From NCBI RefSeq assembly GCF_008801715.1, contig NZ_VZPG01000004.1, positions 124,001 to 188,000 on the forward strand: DNA of 64,000 nucleotides. The letters run 5' to 3'. Under the pieces are notes generated by a model, which was not told the DNA's origin, did no database searches, and saw only the letters and a list, made by a program, of their open reading frames with translations. The position numbers were made by a program, and so were the translations under genes. The DNA comes from Pseudochrobactrum saccharolyticum. Its GTDB lineage: Bacteria; Pseudomonadota; Alphaproteobacteria; Rhizobiales; Rhizobiaceae. Below are positions 9,257-18,343 of this stretch, in pieces; within the stretch, counting starts at the first letter, position 1; each line of letters opens with the position of its first letter.

Positions 9257-9553
9257 TTATGCTACGCGGATGAAGTCTACGTGCAGAGGCGTGTCTTTAA
9301 CGCGATCCATCTGGTAGTCTTTAGGCTGAACTTTGATGGTCTGGCCGTCAACATCAATGTTGAAAACGGTAGACTTGAAGCCGCCGCCATAGATCAGGTA
9401 GTAAATGGTTTTATAGTCGATAGCGACCGAAATAGCAGGCTGCTTGTCACCGTAGATGACTGCTGGAATCTGACCGTTGTCGCGAAGTGCACGGGAGGAC
9501 CCCTTACCAGCCCGTTCGCGTTTTACGGCCTTGAGAGTTTTAACTTCGCTCAT
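9257..9553 (-). CDS. rplY: 50S ribosomal protein L25, short form
   Basis: Binds 5S rRNA in the large subunit. 98 residues covering only the N-terminal L25 domain: [10 protein letters not shown], then the [10 protein letters not shown] turn and the Y-Q-M-D-R-V...H-V-D-F-I-R-V end. Rhizobial and Brucella L25 proteins are, as far as I know, usually the longer CTC type of about 200 residues with a second beta-domain. Here a TAA follows the first domain and no remnant of the second is visible before the terminator at 9198. The ATG at 9553 fits family starts. Confidence 0.93.
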   Translation of the reverse strand: MSEVKTLKAVKRERAGKGSSRALRDNGQIPAVIYGDKQPAISVAIDYKTIYYLIYGGGFKSTVFNIDVDGQTIKVQPKDYQMDRVKDTPLHVDFIRVA

Positions 9554-9701
9554 GGCTTTTCCTTATCAAGTAATTTGGAGTGTTCCGCAAAATCAGGTGA
9601 GATTCCGAAACATGATATATCCGCGAAATACGCAGCAAAAACAGCGATGATGCGGGCATATCATTCCGCGTTGCCTCCAAGGGTGTCTACGCGGATGCGC
9701 T

Positions 9702-9730
9702 CTCATAAGCGATAAAACCTGTGAGTGCAA
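9702..9730 (-). promoter_or_regulatory. Candidate rplY promoter
   Basis: On the minus strand TTGCAC (9730-9725), a 17-base spacer, then TATGAG (9707-9702). A start near 9695 would leave a leader of about 140 bases. Found by eye only. Confidence 0.4.
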
Positions 9731-9926
9731 GTTTTTGTGCACAAGACTGGCATTTTTGCCCCTTATAGTGCCTGTCGCTGTGTATTCAGACGCAGCCGTG
9801 CTAAATGCGCGCGCTTCGTGGCTTGGTGTTATGATACATAGCTGATAGACAAGTTCCATATCCCGAATCTTATTTTATCACACCCGTTCATCAGGGTGTT
9901 TTTTCACGTGTATTTCAGGAGGTCAT

Positions 9927-11441
9927 ATGAAGGTCGGCATCGACATGGGAGCCACAACGAACGGCACCGCGGCTATGCTCGATCTCGAAGAGCTTCTGGC
10001 CACACGTCTGCTGGTTCAGGGTAATTCCGGTTCCGGTAAATCCTATCTGCTGCGCCGCTTGCTGGAGCAGAGCGCACCGTGGGTGCAGCAGTGCATCATT
10101 GATCCTGAAGGTGATTTTGTCACGCTGGCCGATGTTTACGGCCATGTGGTGGTTGATGCCGCGCGTACCGAGGCTGAACTGACCCGTATTGCCCAGCGTA
10201 TCCGCCAGCACCGTGTGTCTGTGGTGGTTAATCTCGAAGGTCTGGATATTGACCAACAGATGAAAGCCGCTGCGGCATTTCTCAATGGCATGTTCGATGC
10301 TGACCGTGATTACTGGTATCCGATGCTGGTGGTTGTCGACGAGGCGCAGCTTTTTGCACCTTCTGTCGGTGGTGAGGTTTCGGATGAGGCGCGTAAAATC
10401 TCGCTGAGCGCCATGACCAACCTGATGTGCCGTGGCCGTAAGCGCGGACTGGCCGGTGTCATTGCCACGCAGCGTCTGGCAAAGCTTGCCAAGAACGTGG
10501 CGGCTGAAGCCTCCAACTTTCTGATGGGGCGTACCTTTCTTGATATTGATATGGCGCGTGCGGCCGATCTGCTGGGTATGGATCGCCGTCAGGCAGAACA
10601 GTTCCGTGATTTGCAGCGCGGCCATTTTGTGGCGTTGGGGCCTGCCTTGTCGCGCCGTCCGCTGCCGGTGAAAATCGGCAAGGTGGAAACTTCTGCGCGC
10701 TCATCCAGCCCGAAACTGATGCCATTGCCGGATTCTCCGGTTGATGCGGCTGATCTGATTTTTACGCCAAGTGCGGCTGAAGCGAAGATGATTGTGCGTC
10801 GTCCGCCGCCGCCGCCACCACCGCCGCGCCCGATTGCAGAAATTCTGGAGCAGGTTGTGAAAGCCAAGCCGGAAGCCGAAGTGCCGGATGAACCGCTGTT
10901 TCCGGGCTTGGTGGAAGCCGAGCGTGAAGAGCTGCTGGATAAGGTGATGACCGAGATCATCGAAGATCCGGAAGCCGCTTATCGCACTGTGGCAGTACTG
11001 TATCAGGATTTTCTGGTGCGCTGCCGTATTCACCGTGTGCCGGGTGAGCCGTTGGCGTTACCGGCATTCCGTCGTCGTCTTGCTGTGGCACAGGCCAGCG
11101 GCGGGGATGAGCTGATTGATGATGAGAAGTGGCAGACTGCACTGCAATTGTCAGAAAGCCTGACCGATGATGTGCAGGGTGTATTCCTGATTGTGGCGCA
11201 GGCTGCGGTCAAAGGGGCGCCATGTCCGTCTGACGCCACGCTGGCGCGTGCCTATGGTAGCCACTCCACCAGCCGCGCCCGTCGTCTGCTGACTTATTTT
11301 GAAGAGCGCGGCCTGCTGGTTGTACGAAATGACTTCAAGGGCATGCGTATTGTTGCATTTCCCGATATGGGTTGTGAAACCGCAGCCGGTGATCCGAACG
11401 GGCCGGATGAAAGCGCGGACAGCGCCGAGGCTGCAGAATAA
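9927..11441 (+). CDS. HerA/DUF87-like P-loop ATPase
   Basis: 504 residues. Walker A G-N-S-G-S-G-K-S-Y is near residues 32-40 and Walker B M-L-V-V-V-D-E-A-Q near 132-140. A R-G-R-K-R-G-L segment and I-A-T-Q-R-L follow, as in the HerA/FtsK-like superfamily of DNA-translocating ATPases. The middle has a polyproline stretch (eight prolines at about 292-299), and the C-terminal part contains an H-T-H-like region ending Y-F-E-E-R-G-L-L-V-V-R. It starts after a textbook AGGAGGT. It is probably a DNA-associated ATPase, but no NurA partner is next to it and its task is unknown. Its stop abuts the stop of the convergent GST gene with no spacer. Confidence 0.85.
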   Translation: MKVGIDMGATTNGTAAMLDLEELLATRLLVQGNSGSGKSYLLRRLLEQSAPWVQQCIIDPEGDFVTLADVYGHVVVDAARTEAELTRIAQRIRQHRVSVVVNLEGLDIDQQMKAAAAFLNGMFDADRDYWYPMLVVVDEAQLFAPSVGGEVSDEARKISLSAMTNLMCRGRKRGLAGVIATQRLAKLAKNVAAEASNFLMGRTFLDIDMARAADLLGMDRRQAEQFRDLQRGHFVALGPALSRRPLPVKIGKVETSARSSSPKLMPLPDSPVDAADLIFTPSAAEAKMIVRRPPPPPPPPRPIAEILEQVVKAKPEAEVPDEPLFPGLVEAEREELLDKVMTEIIEDPEAAYRTVAVLYQDFLVRCRIHRVPGEPLALPAFRRRLAVAQASGGDELIDDEKWQTALQLSESLTDDVQGVFLIVAQAAVKGAPCPSDATLARAYGSHSTSRARRLLTYFEERGLLVVRNDFKGMRIVAFPDMGCETAAGDPNGPDESADSAEAAE

Positions 11442-12062
11442 TCAGGCTTTCATTTTCGCCATATCGGCATCATCGAGCGCTGTTGCCCGTTGCAGGGCAG
11501 GGCGCTCCAGCAGTCTCTGGCTGTATGCGATAAAGCTCGGGCGTTTTTCAATTGTATTGAACCCCAGTCCGAAATTCACTTGCGCACCGACATAGACATC
11601 GGCTGCGGTAAAGCGGTCGCCGGTGATGTAAGGCGTTTCTGACAGCGCCTGATCCAGCACATCCATAACGGTTTCATAGGAGCCGTATCCGATAAACCGG
11701 CCTTGTTCTTCTGTCGGATTAAAGCCGCTGGCATGGTTGCTGACAGCCGCTTCCACAGGTCCTGCGCCGAAAAACAGCCAGCGATAATATTTTGCCCGCT
11801 CGTCTGCGGTTGGTGCGAGTTTAGCATCCGGAAAAACATCGGCGAGATAGGCGATGATCGCAGCTGTTTCGGTGATGATGTGATCGTTATGCTGCAATGC
11901 CGGTACTTTACCCATCGGATTGATCGACCGGTATTCCGCATCTTTCATAACCGGACCGAAAGGGACGATCTGTGTAGTGTAGTGAGAGCCGGTTTCTTCC
12001 AGCATCCAGCGGGCAATACGTCCGCGCGACATCGGATTCGTATAGAGTATGGGATCTGACAT
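11442..12062 (-). CDS. Glutathione S-transferase family protein
   Basis: 206 residues. N-terminal thioredoxin-like domain with L-Y-T-N-P-M-S-R-G-R, the G-K-V-P-A-L turn (cis-Pro) and E-T-A-A-I. The all-helical domain ends with F-T-A-A-D-V-Y-V-G. Cytoplasmic; glutathione conjugation or glutathione-dependent reduction is likely, with the substrate unknown. The start at 12062 follows GGAGGA; an earlier ATG at 12134 would add 24 residues without a ribosome site. It ends exactly where the ATPase gene on the other strand ends. Confidence 0.9.
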   Translation of the reverse strand: MSDPILYTNPMSRGRIARWMLEETGSHYTTQIVPFGPVMKDAEYRSINPMGKVPALQHNDHIITETAAIIAYLADVFPDAKLAPTADERAKYYRWLFFGAGPVEAAVSNHASGFNPTEEQGRFIGYGSYETVMDVLDQALSETPYITGDRFTAADVYVGAQVNFGLGFNTIEKRPSFIAYSQRLLERPALQRATALDDADMAKMKA

Positions 12063-12118
12063 GATGCATTCTCCTCCGTTTGAGAGAAAGAATGCACTGT
12101 CTTTGTGAAGAAGAAAAC

Positions 12119-12148
12119 AAAAAAGCCGGATCAATGATCCGGCTTTTT
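12119..12148 (-). terminator. Terminator of prs
   Basis: AAAAAGCCGGA / TCCGGCTTTTT stem around TCAATGA, with T-runs on both strands. It is placed 23 bases after the prs stop and also lies upstream of the GST start. Confidence 0.9.
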
Positions 12149-12170
12149 CAATTCAGATAACCAGCAGTTT

Positions 12171-13103
12171 TTAATCAAACAGGCTGGATACGGATTCTTC
12201 CGCAGCGGTACGGGCAATCGCTTCACCGATCAGACCGGAGATCGACAGAACGCGGATATTGTGTGCCTGATCAATTGCAGCGGTTGGCTGGATGGAATCG
12301 GTGATAACCAGCTCTTTCAGCTTGGAATTGGTGATACGGGCAATCGCGCCGCCGGAGAGAACACCATGGGTGATATAGGCGGTAACGCTGGTTGCGCCTT
12401 TGGCTAGCAGGGCTTCAGCCGCATTGCAAAGTGTGCCGCCGGAATCAACGATATCGTCGAACAGCAGGCAGTCTTTGCCGGTCACATCACCGATGACGTT
12501 CATAACTTCCGATTCACCCGGACGGTCACGGCGCTTGTCAACGATTGCCAGCTGCGCATCAATGCGCTTCGCCAGCGAGCGGGCGCGTACCACACCGCCA
12601 ACGTCAGGCGAAACCACCATCACATTGGATGTATCGTAATTGGCTTTAACATCGCGGGCGATAACCGGAACAGCATAGAGATTGTCGGTCGGGATATCGA
12701 AGAAGCCCTGAATCTGACCGGCATGAAGATCAAGGGTCAGAACACGGTTTGCACCGGCTTCAGTGATAAGATTGGCAACCAGCTTGGCGGAAATCGGTGT
12801 GCGCGGGCCTGGTTTACGATCCTGACGGGCATAGCCGTAATAAGGCAGCACTGCAGTGATGCGGCGTGCTGAAGAACGACGGAATGCATCGATCATGATC
12901 AGCAGTTCCATCAGGTGGTCATTGGTCGGATAAGAGGTGGACTGCAGAACGAAAACGTCCTCACCACGCACATTTTCCTGAATTTCCACGAAGATTTCCT
13001 GATCGGCAAAACGCTTTACAACGGCTTTGCCGAGCGGAATATTCAGATGTTTTGCGACGGATTCTGCTAGGACACGATTGGAGTTGCCCGCGAAAAGTTT
13101 CAT
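12171..13103 (-). CDS. prs: Ribose-phosphate pyrophosphokinase
   Basis: Makes PRPP from ribose 5-phosphate and ATP; feeds purine, pyrimidine, histidine, tryptophan and NAD synthesis, and the apt reaction in this window. 310 residues, the class I length. Visible signatures are [10 protein letters not shown], the [10 protein letters not shown] flexible-loop region and the PRPP motif D-D-I-V-D-S-G-G-T near residues 214-222. ATG at 13103. It stands alone between a terminator and a roughly 400-base upstream gap. Confidence 0.96.
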   Translation of the reverse strand: MKLFAGNSNRVLAESVAKHLNIPLGKAVVKRFADQEIFVEIQENVRGEDVFVLQSTSYPTNDHLMELLIMIDAFRRSSARRITAVLPYYGYARQDRKPGPRTPISAKLVANLITEAGANRVLTLDLHAGQIQGFFDIPTDNLYAVPVIARDVKANYDTSNVMVVSPDVGGVVRARSLAKRIDAQLAIVDKRRDRPGESEVMNVIGDVTGKDCLLFDDIVDSGGTLCNAAEALLAKGATSVTAYITHGVLSGGAIARITNSKLKELVITDSIQPTAAIDQAHNIRVLSISGLIGEAIARTAAEESVSSLFD

Positions 13104-13499
13104 GCTTTTTTGCCTCTGGCGCTGGTTTGCCTAGCGCATAAACCTTGAATGCATTTTGCATTGGTCATGCGCGGATTCCCTGTATCCGGGTTTGATTGTG
13201 AGAGTTCAGGGTCTGCAACCCGTCCGTCTCATAGAATTTCAACTTCAGCAGCTATGCATCATTTCTTCATACAACACTGGCTGGATGAGCGGCCTTTTAC
13301 AAAGCTTGGCCAGTATTGCAAGGGTACAAAAGCCGCAGGGCAGCATTAATGCCCCGATATTTCACAAAAGCTGCATTTTCATGCTCTCTATAGGCCAAAA
13401 AGACACGTTTGTGTGAAGTTTCTGAGAACAGGCTTAACATGACCGGCAGGATCAGGTGAAACTGAGTCTCACCTGATGTTTAATCGCGATTGAAGCTGT
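13104..13499. other. Gap upstream of prs
   Basis: About 400 bases with no convincing gene. A hairpin ATCAGGTGA / TCACCTGAT at about 13452-13479 lies past the end of the lipoprotein gene. It lacks a clear T-run on the minus strand and may be a 3'-end structure. The prs promoter should lie here. Confidence 0.5.
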
Positions 13500-14120
13500 T
13501 TACGGAGCGTTGGCCGAGACCCAGCGGAAATAGTCTGCCAGCGTATCATCGGCAATTTTGCCCATCACAGTCGCAGGAACAGACGACCAGCCGTTTTTGC
13601 CGGAGACTTTCTCCTGACCTTGCAGGCGATGGACGCGATTGCCCTGCTTATCCATAACATCCCAGACATAAAGCACAGAAGTCTGATTATTCTCGGTGAG
13701 GTTGGACAGATAGCCTTTGAGAATATAATCGGCTTCGGTTTCCATATTCGAGGCGAGAGTGATGGATTGTGTTTTTATGATTGTGTCAAAACGCAATGAG
13801 AGCGGTGTCACAATCTCCAGCGGTGCGCCGATGATCGGTGCAATATAGAGTTTGTAATTACGCACCTTGGCCATATTCAAAGGTGCCTGAGCAGCCTGTG
13901 CGGGCTGACCAAAATCAGAGGTCAGCGGGGCAAACGCCGCGCTTTTCTCACTGGTCGTCTGCGAGGAGCAACCAGCCAGCAGAAGGGCTGATACCAGCAA
14001 CGGTAATGTTGCGGAAGACTTAAAAAGCAACGGTACTGTTGCGGAGGATTTAAAAGGCAACGGCAGTGTTGCTTTCCGTTTAAATGAAGCATCAACAGAG
14101 GCAGATAAAGTAACCGGCAT
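13500..14120 (-). CDS. Lipoprotein of unknown function with repeat-extended signal peptide
   Basis: 206 residues. The hydrophobic stretch ends in a lipobox L-L-L-A-G-C-S-S near residues 46-53, so the mature protein would be about 155 residues anchored to a membrane in the periplasm. Before the lipobox the signal region contains near-repeats of ten residues (F-K-S-S-A-T-V-P-L-L, F-K-S-S-A-T-L-P-L-L) encoded by 30-base tandem repeats. The mature part has no motif I recognise; it holds a Y-I-L-K-G-Y-L segment and ends F-R-W-V-S. Last gene of the lgt operon, 15 bases after the M24-fold gene. Confidence 0.8.
   Translation of the reverse strand: MPVTLSASVDASFKRKATLPLPFKSSATVPLLFKSSATLPLLVSALLLAGCSSQTTSEKSAAFAPLTSDFGQPAQAAQAPLNMAKVRNYKLYIAPIIGAPLEIVTPLSLRFDTIIKTQSITLASNMETEADYILKGYLSNLTENNQTSVLYVWDVMDKQGNRVHRLQGQEKVSGKNGWSSVPATVMGKIADDTLADYFRWVSANAP
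13997..14086 (-). repeat. 30-base tandem repeat inside the lipoprotein signal sequence
   Basis: Three adjoining 30-base units beginning GCAACGGTAA, GCAACGGTAC and GCAACGGCAG on the plus strand. The first two are nearly identical and the third diverges in its second half. Being a multiple of three, copies can be gained or lost without a frameshift. Confidence 0.85.
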
Positions 14121-14135
14121 CGGCTTCAGTTCCTG

Positions 14136-15287
14136 TTAAATAATCACCAGATCAAGACTGCTTTTCGACAGGCTTTCGGCAGGGCCGTTGGTGGTCAGAT
14201 AGGTCTGGCCTAAAGTCATGGCCGTATTGGTTTCAGAATCCATAATAATCATATGGGCAAACAGCGTCATATCCGGCTCGATGCGCTCGGCATTGCCCGC
14301 ATAGAACATCTGCGGATCCATCCATGACGGTGTGAAGCGTGCACCAACAGAATAGCCGCAGGCATTGAGGCGGTGCCGCGTCAGGGAATGCGCTTCCAGT
14401 GCTTTGGCATGGGCTTCAAAAACATCGCCGAATGTCGAAGCAGGGGTGAGGGCGGCTTCCACAGCCATCAGGGCTTCATGTGCAGCCTGATACAGTTCCT
14501 CATGACGCTTGGTGGCTTTGCCGGTCAGTACTGTGCGCATCATCGGCGCATGGTAATGGCGGTAGACACCGGACCATTCCAGCGTGAGCTGGTCGTTTTT
14601 ATACATTTGCCTGCGGCCGGATTTGTAGCGGCAGAGCAGGGCATCAGGGCCGGAGCCGATAATATATTCATTGGCCGGAAAATCGCCGTCGCCGAGGAAG
14701 TTTGCTTCCATCATCGCGGCAAGAATATTCGCCTCATTGGCATTGCTGCGTACCTGCTCCAGCGCCGCATCATAAATGGCATCGCTCAAGGCTGCAGCCT
14801 TGCGGGCATAATCGGCTTCTGCAGGGCTTTTCAGCAGGCGCAGGCGATCAACCATGCCGGAAGCATCAATCACCTTGGCAAAGCTGTTCAGCTGCTCATC
14901 CAGTTTGCGGCCATTGGCGGCGGTCAGCCCGTGGGTCTGATATTCAACGCCGATGCGGGCACCAAGCAGATCCATATCATTGAGCAGATTGCGCAGATCA
15001 ACCGCAGGATTGGCGTTTTCGCGATCTGTCCATTGCACGATATGTTCAATCGTAGAAGTGTGGCGCGCCTGACGCAGATCAGCGGAGCGCGTCATCAGCA
15101 CCATGCTGCCGTCCTGCTTGACGACCAGACACTGGAAAAAACAAAAGCCGAAAGTGTCATAGCCGGTCAGCCAATACATGCTTTCCTGAGAGAACAGCAG
15201 CAATGCATCAAGCTTGTTCTCAGCCATGCAGAGCATCAGCCGGTCACGGCGTGCCGCAAATTCTTCCGGTGCAAAGTGAAGTGCCAT
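14136..15287 (-). CDS. M24 (pita-bread fold) hydrolase lacking the usual metal ligands
   Basis: 383 residues from ATG 15287, which follows GGAGATAA. The N-terminal creatinase-like domain has S-M-Y-W-L-T-G-Y-D, and the C-terminal pita-bread domain includes H-Y-H-A-P-M-M-R-T. Where aminopeptidase P has D-x-G, S-D-x-x-R-T and G-H-G-x-G, this protein reads E-W-S-G, A-P-M-M-R-T and C-G-Y-S-V-G. The dinuclear metal site therefore seems absent, as in creatinase and probably ectoine-hydrolase-type members. It may hydrolyse an amide or cyclic amidine; the substrate is unknown. Fourth gene of the lgt operon. Confidence 0.85.
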   Translation of the reverse strand: MALHFAPEEFAARRDRLMLCMAENKLDALLLFSQESMYWLTGYDTFGFCFFQCLVVKQDGSMVLMTRSADLRQARHTSTIEHIVQWTDRENANPAVDLRNLLNDMDLLGARIGVEYQTHGLTAANGRKLDEQLNSFAKVIDASGMVDRLRLLKSPAEADYARKAAALSDAIYDAALEQVRSNANEANILAAMMEANFLGDGDFPANEYIIGSGPDALLCRYKSGRRQMYKNDQLTLEWSGVYRHYHAPMMRTVLTGKATKRHEELYQAAHEALMAVEAALTPASTFGDVFEAHAKALEAHSLTRHRLNACGYSVGARFTPSWMDPQMFYAGNAERIEPDMTLFAHMIIMDSETNTAMTLGQTYLTTNGPAESLSKSSLDLVII

Positions 15288-15377
15288 AATTATCTCCGCA
15301 TTGAACAAACGACCGTGCCGGTTACCGCTCTGCGAGCAGTCCGGCAGGATCATGCATGTTTTCAGAACCGGAAGCGC

Positions 15378-16148
15378 TTACTTCCGGATGGCAATAGCGG
15401 CGATCTGGCGTCCGTAATCCGGTTCCTTGCGATGGGTGGTGCGGCGATAAGAGAAAAACCGCGCTTCATCGGCATAGGTGCAGAGATCAAGAGACGCTGT
15501 CTGGATACCGCAGGCTGACAGACGATCAACGATAAAGCTCCAAAGATCAAACATTTTACGCGCCGGATCGCTTGAAGGGCGGAAATATTGTTCATAACTT
15601 TGATCGCGGGCAGTGAATTCCGCAACGAATTCAGCCCCCACTTCATAATTGTCCTGACCGATGCAGGGCCCCAGAACTGCGCGGATTTTTGACCGTTCCG
15701 CGCCCAGATTGACCATAGCTTCCACGGTGTTTTCCAGAACACCGGCAAGCGCACCACGCCAGCCCGCATGAGCGGAGCCGATAATGCCCGCTTCCGGCTC
15801 ACAAAACAGCACGGGGCCGCAATCGGCGCTCAATGCACCCAGAATCAGTCCCGGCACATTGGTCACCATCGCATCCGCCTGCGGGCGTGGCGAAGGCAGG
15901 GCTTCGGTGATAGTCAGAACGGTTGGTGAATGCACCTGATAGAGAGTTTGCAGATCTTCCGGCTGGAGGTCGAAATAGGCTGCTACGCGACGGCGGTTTT
16001 CTGCAACAGCATCAGGATCATCTTTAGAACCTGCGCCGACATTGAGGCTGTCATAAATGCCGGAAGATACGCCGCCGAGACGGGTGAAAAAACCATGCAC
16101 AATACGGTCATTGGTTTCGAGTAAAGGAGAGCGGATCGGATCAGGCAT
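15378..16148 (-). CDS. pgeF: Peptidoglycan editing factor PgeF (YfiH/laccase-domain family)
   Basis: 256 residues. In E. coli this family removes wrongly incorporated amino acids (L-Ser for L-Ala) from UDP-MurNAc precursors; older annotation calls it multicopper polyphenol oxidase. The metal-site residues of the family are visible: H in Q-V-H-S-P, C in A-D-C-G-P-V, and H in S-A-H-A-G-W-R-G, followed by G-P-C-I-G. The ATG at 16148 lies 34 bases after the methyltransferase stop, consistent with one operon with lgt. Confidence 0.93.
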   Translation of the reverse strand: MPDPIRSPLLETNDRIVHGFFTRLGGVSSGIYDSLNVGAGSKDDPDAVAENRRRVAAYFDLQPEDLQTLYQVHSPTVLTITEALPSPRPQADAMVTNVPGLILGALSADCGPVLFCEPEAGIIGSAHAGWRGALAGVLENTVEAMVNLGAERSKIRAVLGPCIGQDNYEVGAEFVAEFTARDQSYEQYFRPSSDPARKMFDLWSFIVDRLSACGIQTASLDLCTYADEARFFSYRRTTHRKEPDYGRQIAAIAIRK

Positions 16149-16182
16149 ATTGGTTATGATAGTCTCTCTGGAAAATGAAATA

Positions 16183-17283
16183 TCAGATTGTTTTCAGGTC
16201 GGGATAAGTGACGCTTAAGACTTTAAACAGGCTGCCCATCTGGTTTGGCGCAGCCAGCCGCTCCACATCATCACGGATTTGCTCCTGCACGCTGGCAGAT
16301 TTACCGGCACCAAGTTGACCGGCACGGCTGAGCAGTCCCATTCTCAGCAGAAAATCGCCCTGTTCTTCAGCTTTTATCGTACAGCCGAGGGCGGAAGCAA
16401 TTTGTGCGAGAGCGGCAAAATCCACATGGGTAGTAATATCGGCCTGACCGGGAGCGGCAAAAACATCCTGATAGGCATGCTGATAGAGCGCCTGCAAAGT
16501 GTCGCCGAAACCGGCTTCATGAGAGCCATAGTCAATCAACAGCGCCGCGCCTTTGTGCTTGCGGATATGTTCGCTGATCTGCTGCATCAGCGCAGAACGT
16601 GCCGGTGAGGCCTCGAAAATTGTACCTTCCGGTGCTGTTTCATGGCCTTGAGGCAGAATGGCAGGATCAATGCCGCCGGTTCCGGTGGTAAAGCAGAGTT
16701 CCGGTGCTGCCTCATTGCAGGTCGCTACCATGCGCTCAACAAAGCGACCCTCATGTTTGACATATTGATGATCCGGCAGCGCGTCGAACAATTCATTGGC
16801 GACGAGGATCAGCGTATTTTGCGGGATTTCCCCGAAGTTTTTATACCAAGATATATGGGGCGCGGCACCCTCAAGCTTTTTCTTTTGCACGCCTGTCAGC
16901 CGGTCGCTGGTTTCCACCATCGCAATATGGGCGGTGCGCAGCAGGTCCGGTGCCAGTTTGCCAGCCGCGCGCAGCAGATCGCTCATCAATGTGCCGCGAC
17001 CACCGCCAATTTCGCAAATGGTGCAGTTTTCCGGTTTGCCCAGAGCTTCCCAATGGCTGACGACCCAGATGCCGACCAGTTCACCAAACATCTGGCTGAC
17101 TTCCGGCGCGGTGACGAAGTCACCTTTCGCCCCGAACGGCTCACGGGTCATGTAATAGCCGCCGTCATGATCGGCGAGGCAGAAAGCCATATAATCTGCC
17201 ACGCTGATCGGCCCGCCATTGGTAATTAAGCGGATCAGACGCTGTTTCAGCTTGTCTGCGGCGGGGATTGTCGTTTCTGCCAT
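16183..17283 (-). CDS. SAM-dependent methyltransferase, MidA/NDUFAF7 family (DUF185)
   Basis: 366 residues. The glycine-rich SAM-binding motif is E-I-G-G-G-R-G-T near residues 91-98. The family hallmarks D-Y-M-x-x-C-L, G-D-F-V-T-A-P-E-V-S-Q-M-F-G-E and N-E-L-F-D-A-L-P are present. The mitochondrial relative NDUFAF7 dimethylates an arginine of complex I subunit NDUFS2; the bacterial role is presumed similar but not shown. The start lies three bases after the lgt stop, so the two are cotranslated. Confidence 0.92.
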   Translation of the reverse strand: MAETTIPAADKLKQRLIRLITNGGPISVADYMAFCLADHDGGYYMTREPFGAKGDFVTAPEVSQMFGELVGIWVVSHWEALGKPENCTICEIGGGRGTLMSDLLRAAGKLAPDLLRTAHIAMVETSDRLTGVQKKKLEGAAPHISWYKNFGEIPQNTLILVANELFDALPDHQYVKHEGRFVERMVATCNEAAPELCFTTGTGGIDPAILPQGHETAPEGTIFEASPARSALMQQISEHIRKHKGAALLIDYGSHEAGFGDTLQALYQHAYQDVFAAPGQADITTHVDFAALAQIASALGCTIKAEEQGDFLLRMGLLSRAGQLGAGKSASVQEQIRDDVERLAAPNQMGSLFKVLSVTYPDLKTI

Positions 17284-17286
17284 TGT

Positions 17287-18129
17287 TTATGCCTTTGCCG
17301 CAGCGCGGTTGCCACGCCACATTGCCCAGACACCAAGCAGCACCATCGGCACGGACAGAACCATGCCCATGGTCATCCAACCACCGACGAGATAGCCGAG
17401 CTGTGCGTCTGGCTCGCGGAAAAATTCTACCAGAATACGGGATAAACCATAACCGGCGACAAAGGCACCGGCGATGAAACCCGGAGCTTTGAGCTTGTTG
17501 CCCTTCCAGATCAGCAGAGCCAGCACGAAGAACAATACAAAACCTTCGAGTGCTGCTTCATAAAGCTGGCTCGGGTGGCGTGGCAGCGGCCCGCCATTCG
17601 GGAAATAGACCGCCCATGAAACATCGCTGACACGACCCCATAGTTCGGAATTGATGAAATTGGCAATACGCACGACGCCGAGGCCGATCGGCACACCGGC
17701 GGCGATAGTATCGAACATGCTCCAGACAGGAATGCCGCGCTTGCGGGCAAACAGGATCATCGCAACGGTCGTGCCGAGAATACCACCGTGGAAAGACATG
17801 CCGCCGTCCCAGACAGCCGGTATTTCCAGCGGATTGCTGATATAGAAACCGAAATTATAAAACAGCACATAGCCGAGACGGCCGCCGATCACGACCCCAA
17901 GCGCTGCCCAGAGTACAAAATCGTCCAGCGCCAGCGGATCCATCGGCGCATTATTATTCGGCCACAGACGCGCTGTGTTTACGAGTTTCTTGCCATACCA
18001 CCATGCAAACAGAATGCCGATGACATAGCCGATACCATACCAGTGCACGGAGAGCGGCCCTATGGAAAACAGCACAGGATCAATATTCGGGAAGGGCAGT
18101 GCAGCCATCATGATCTGCGGTTCGGTCAT
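17287..18129 (-). CDS. lgt: Prolipoprotein diacylglyceryl transferase
   Basis: Inner-membrane enzyme that attaches diacylglycerol from phosphatidylglycerol to the lipobox cysteine, the first step of lipoprotein maturation. 280 residues with about seven membrane helices. The signature region reads [11 protein letters not shown] followed by [10 protein letters not shown], and later [13 protein letters not shown] and [18 protein letters not shown] precedes the ATG. First gene of a five-gene minus-strand operon whose last gene encodes a lipoprotein, a likely substrate. Confidence 0.96.
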   Translation of the reverse strand: MTEPQIMMAALPFPNIDPVLFSIGPLSVHWYGIGYVIGILFAWWYGKKLVNTARLWPNNNAPMDPLALDDFVLWAALGVVIGGRLGYVLFYNFGFYISNPLEIPAVWDGGMSFHGGILGTTVAMILFARKRGIPVWSMFDTIAAGVPIGLGVVRIANFINSELWGRVSDVSWAVYFPNGGPLPRHPSQLYEAALEGFVLFFVLALLIWKGNKLKAPGFIAGAFVAGYGLSRILVEFFREPDAQLGYLVGGWMTMGMVLSVPMVLLGVWAMWRGNRAAAKA

Positions 18130-18254
18130 TCTTCACTCCGTTATGGCTGCGTCTGCTATTATGTGTTCAGCACTGGTTGATGCTGTTGTTAATGAGGCAT
18201 AGCGAATTTTTGTTCAGGATAAAAGTCCGTTGCTTTTATGGCTTTATTCGGGTT

Positions 18255-18330
18255 CCAGTGGTCTGATACCGACATTTGCATCCCGTGGATGTAGATGCTG
18301 AGCAAATGTCGGTATTGAAATGACCACTGG
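18255..18330. repeat. Large imperfect palindrome A upstream of lgt
   Basis: Outer arms CCAGTGGTC (18255-18263) / GACCACTGG (18322-18330) and inner arms TACCGACATTTGC (18267-18279) / GCAAATGTCGGTA (18302-18314), around a 22-base loop. No coding capacity. Palindrome B at 18344-18419 shares arm motifs. Confidence 0.88.
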
Positions 18331-18343
18331 CAATTATATGAAA

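Noticed and set aside
9927-11441. HerA-like ATPase as part of a HerA-based defence system
   Set aside because: No NurA, SIR2, DUF4297 or other effector next to it; neighbours are housekeeping genes.
14136-15287. Naming the M24 gene doeA (ectoine hydrolase)
   Set aside because: The motif pattern is suggestive, but no ectoine genes (doeB, eutBC or an ectoine transporter) are near. I left the function open.
14373-15518. 381-codon open frame antisense to the M24 and pgeF genes
   Set aside because: Overlaps two confident genes and has no family features.
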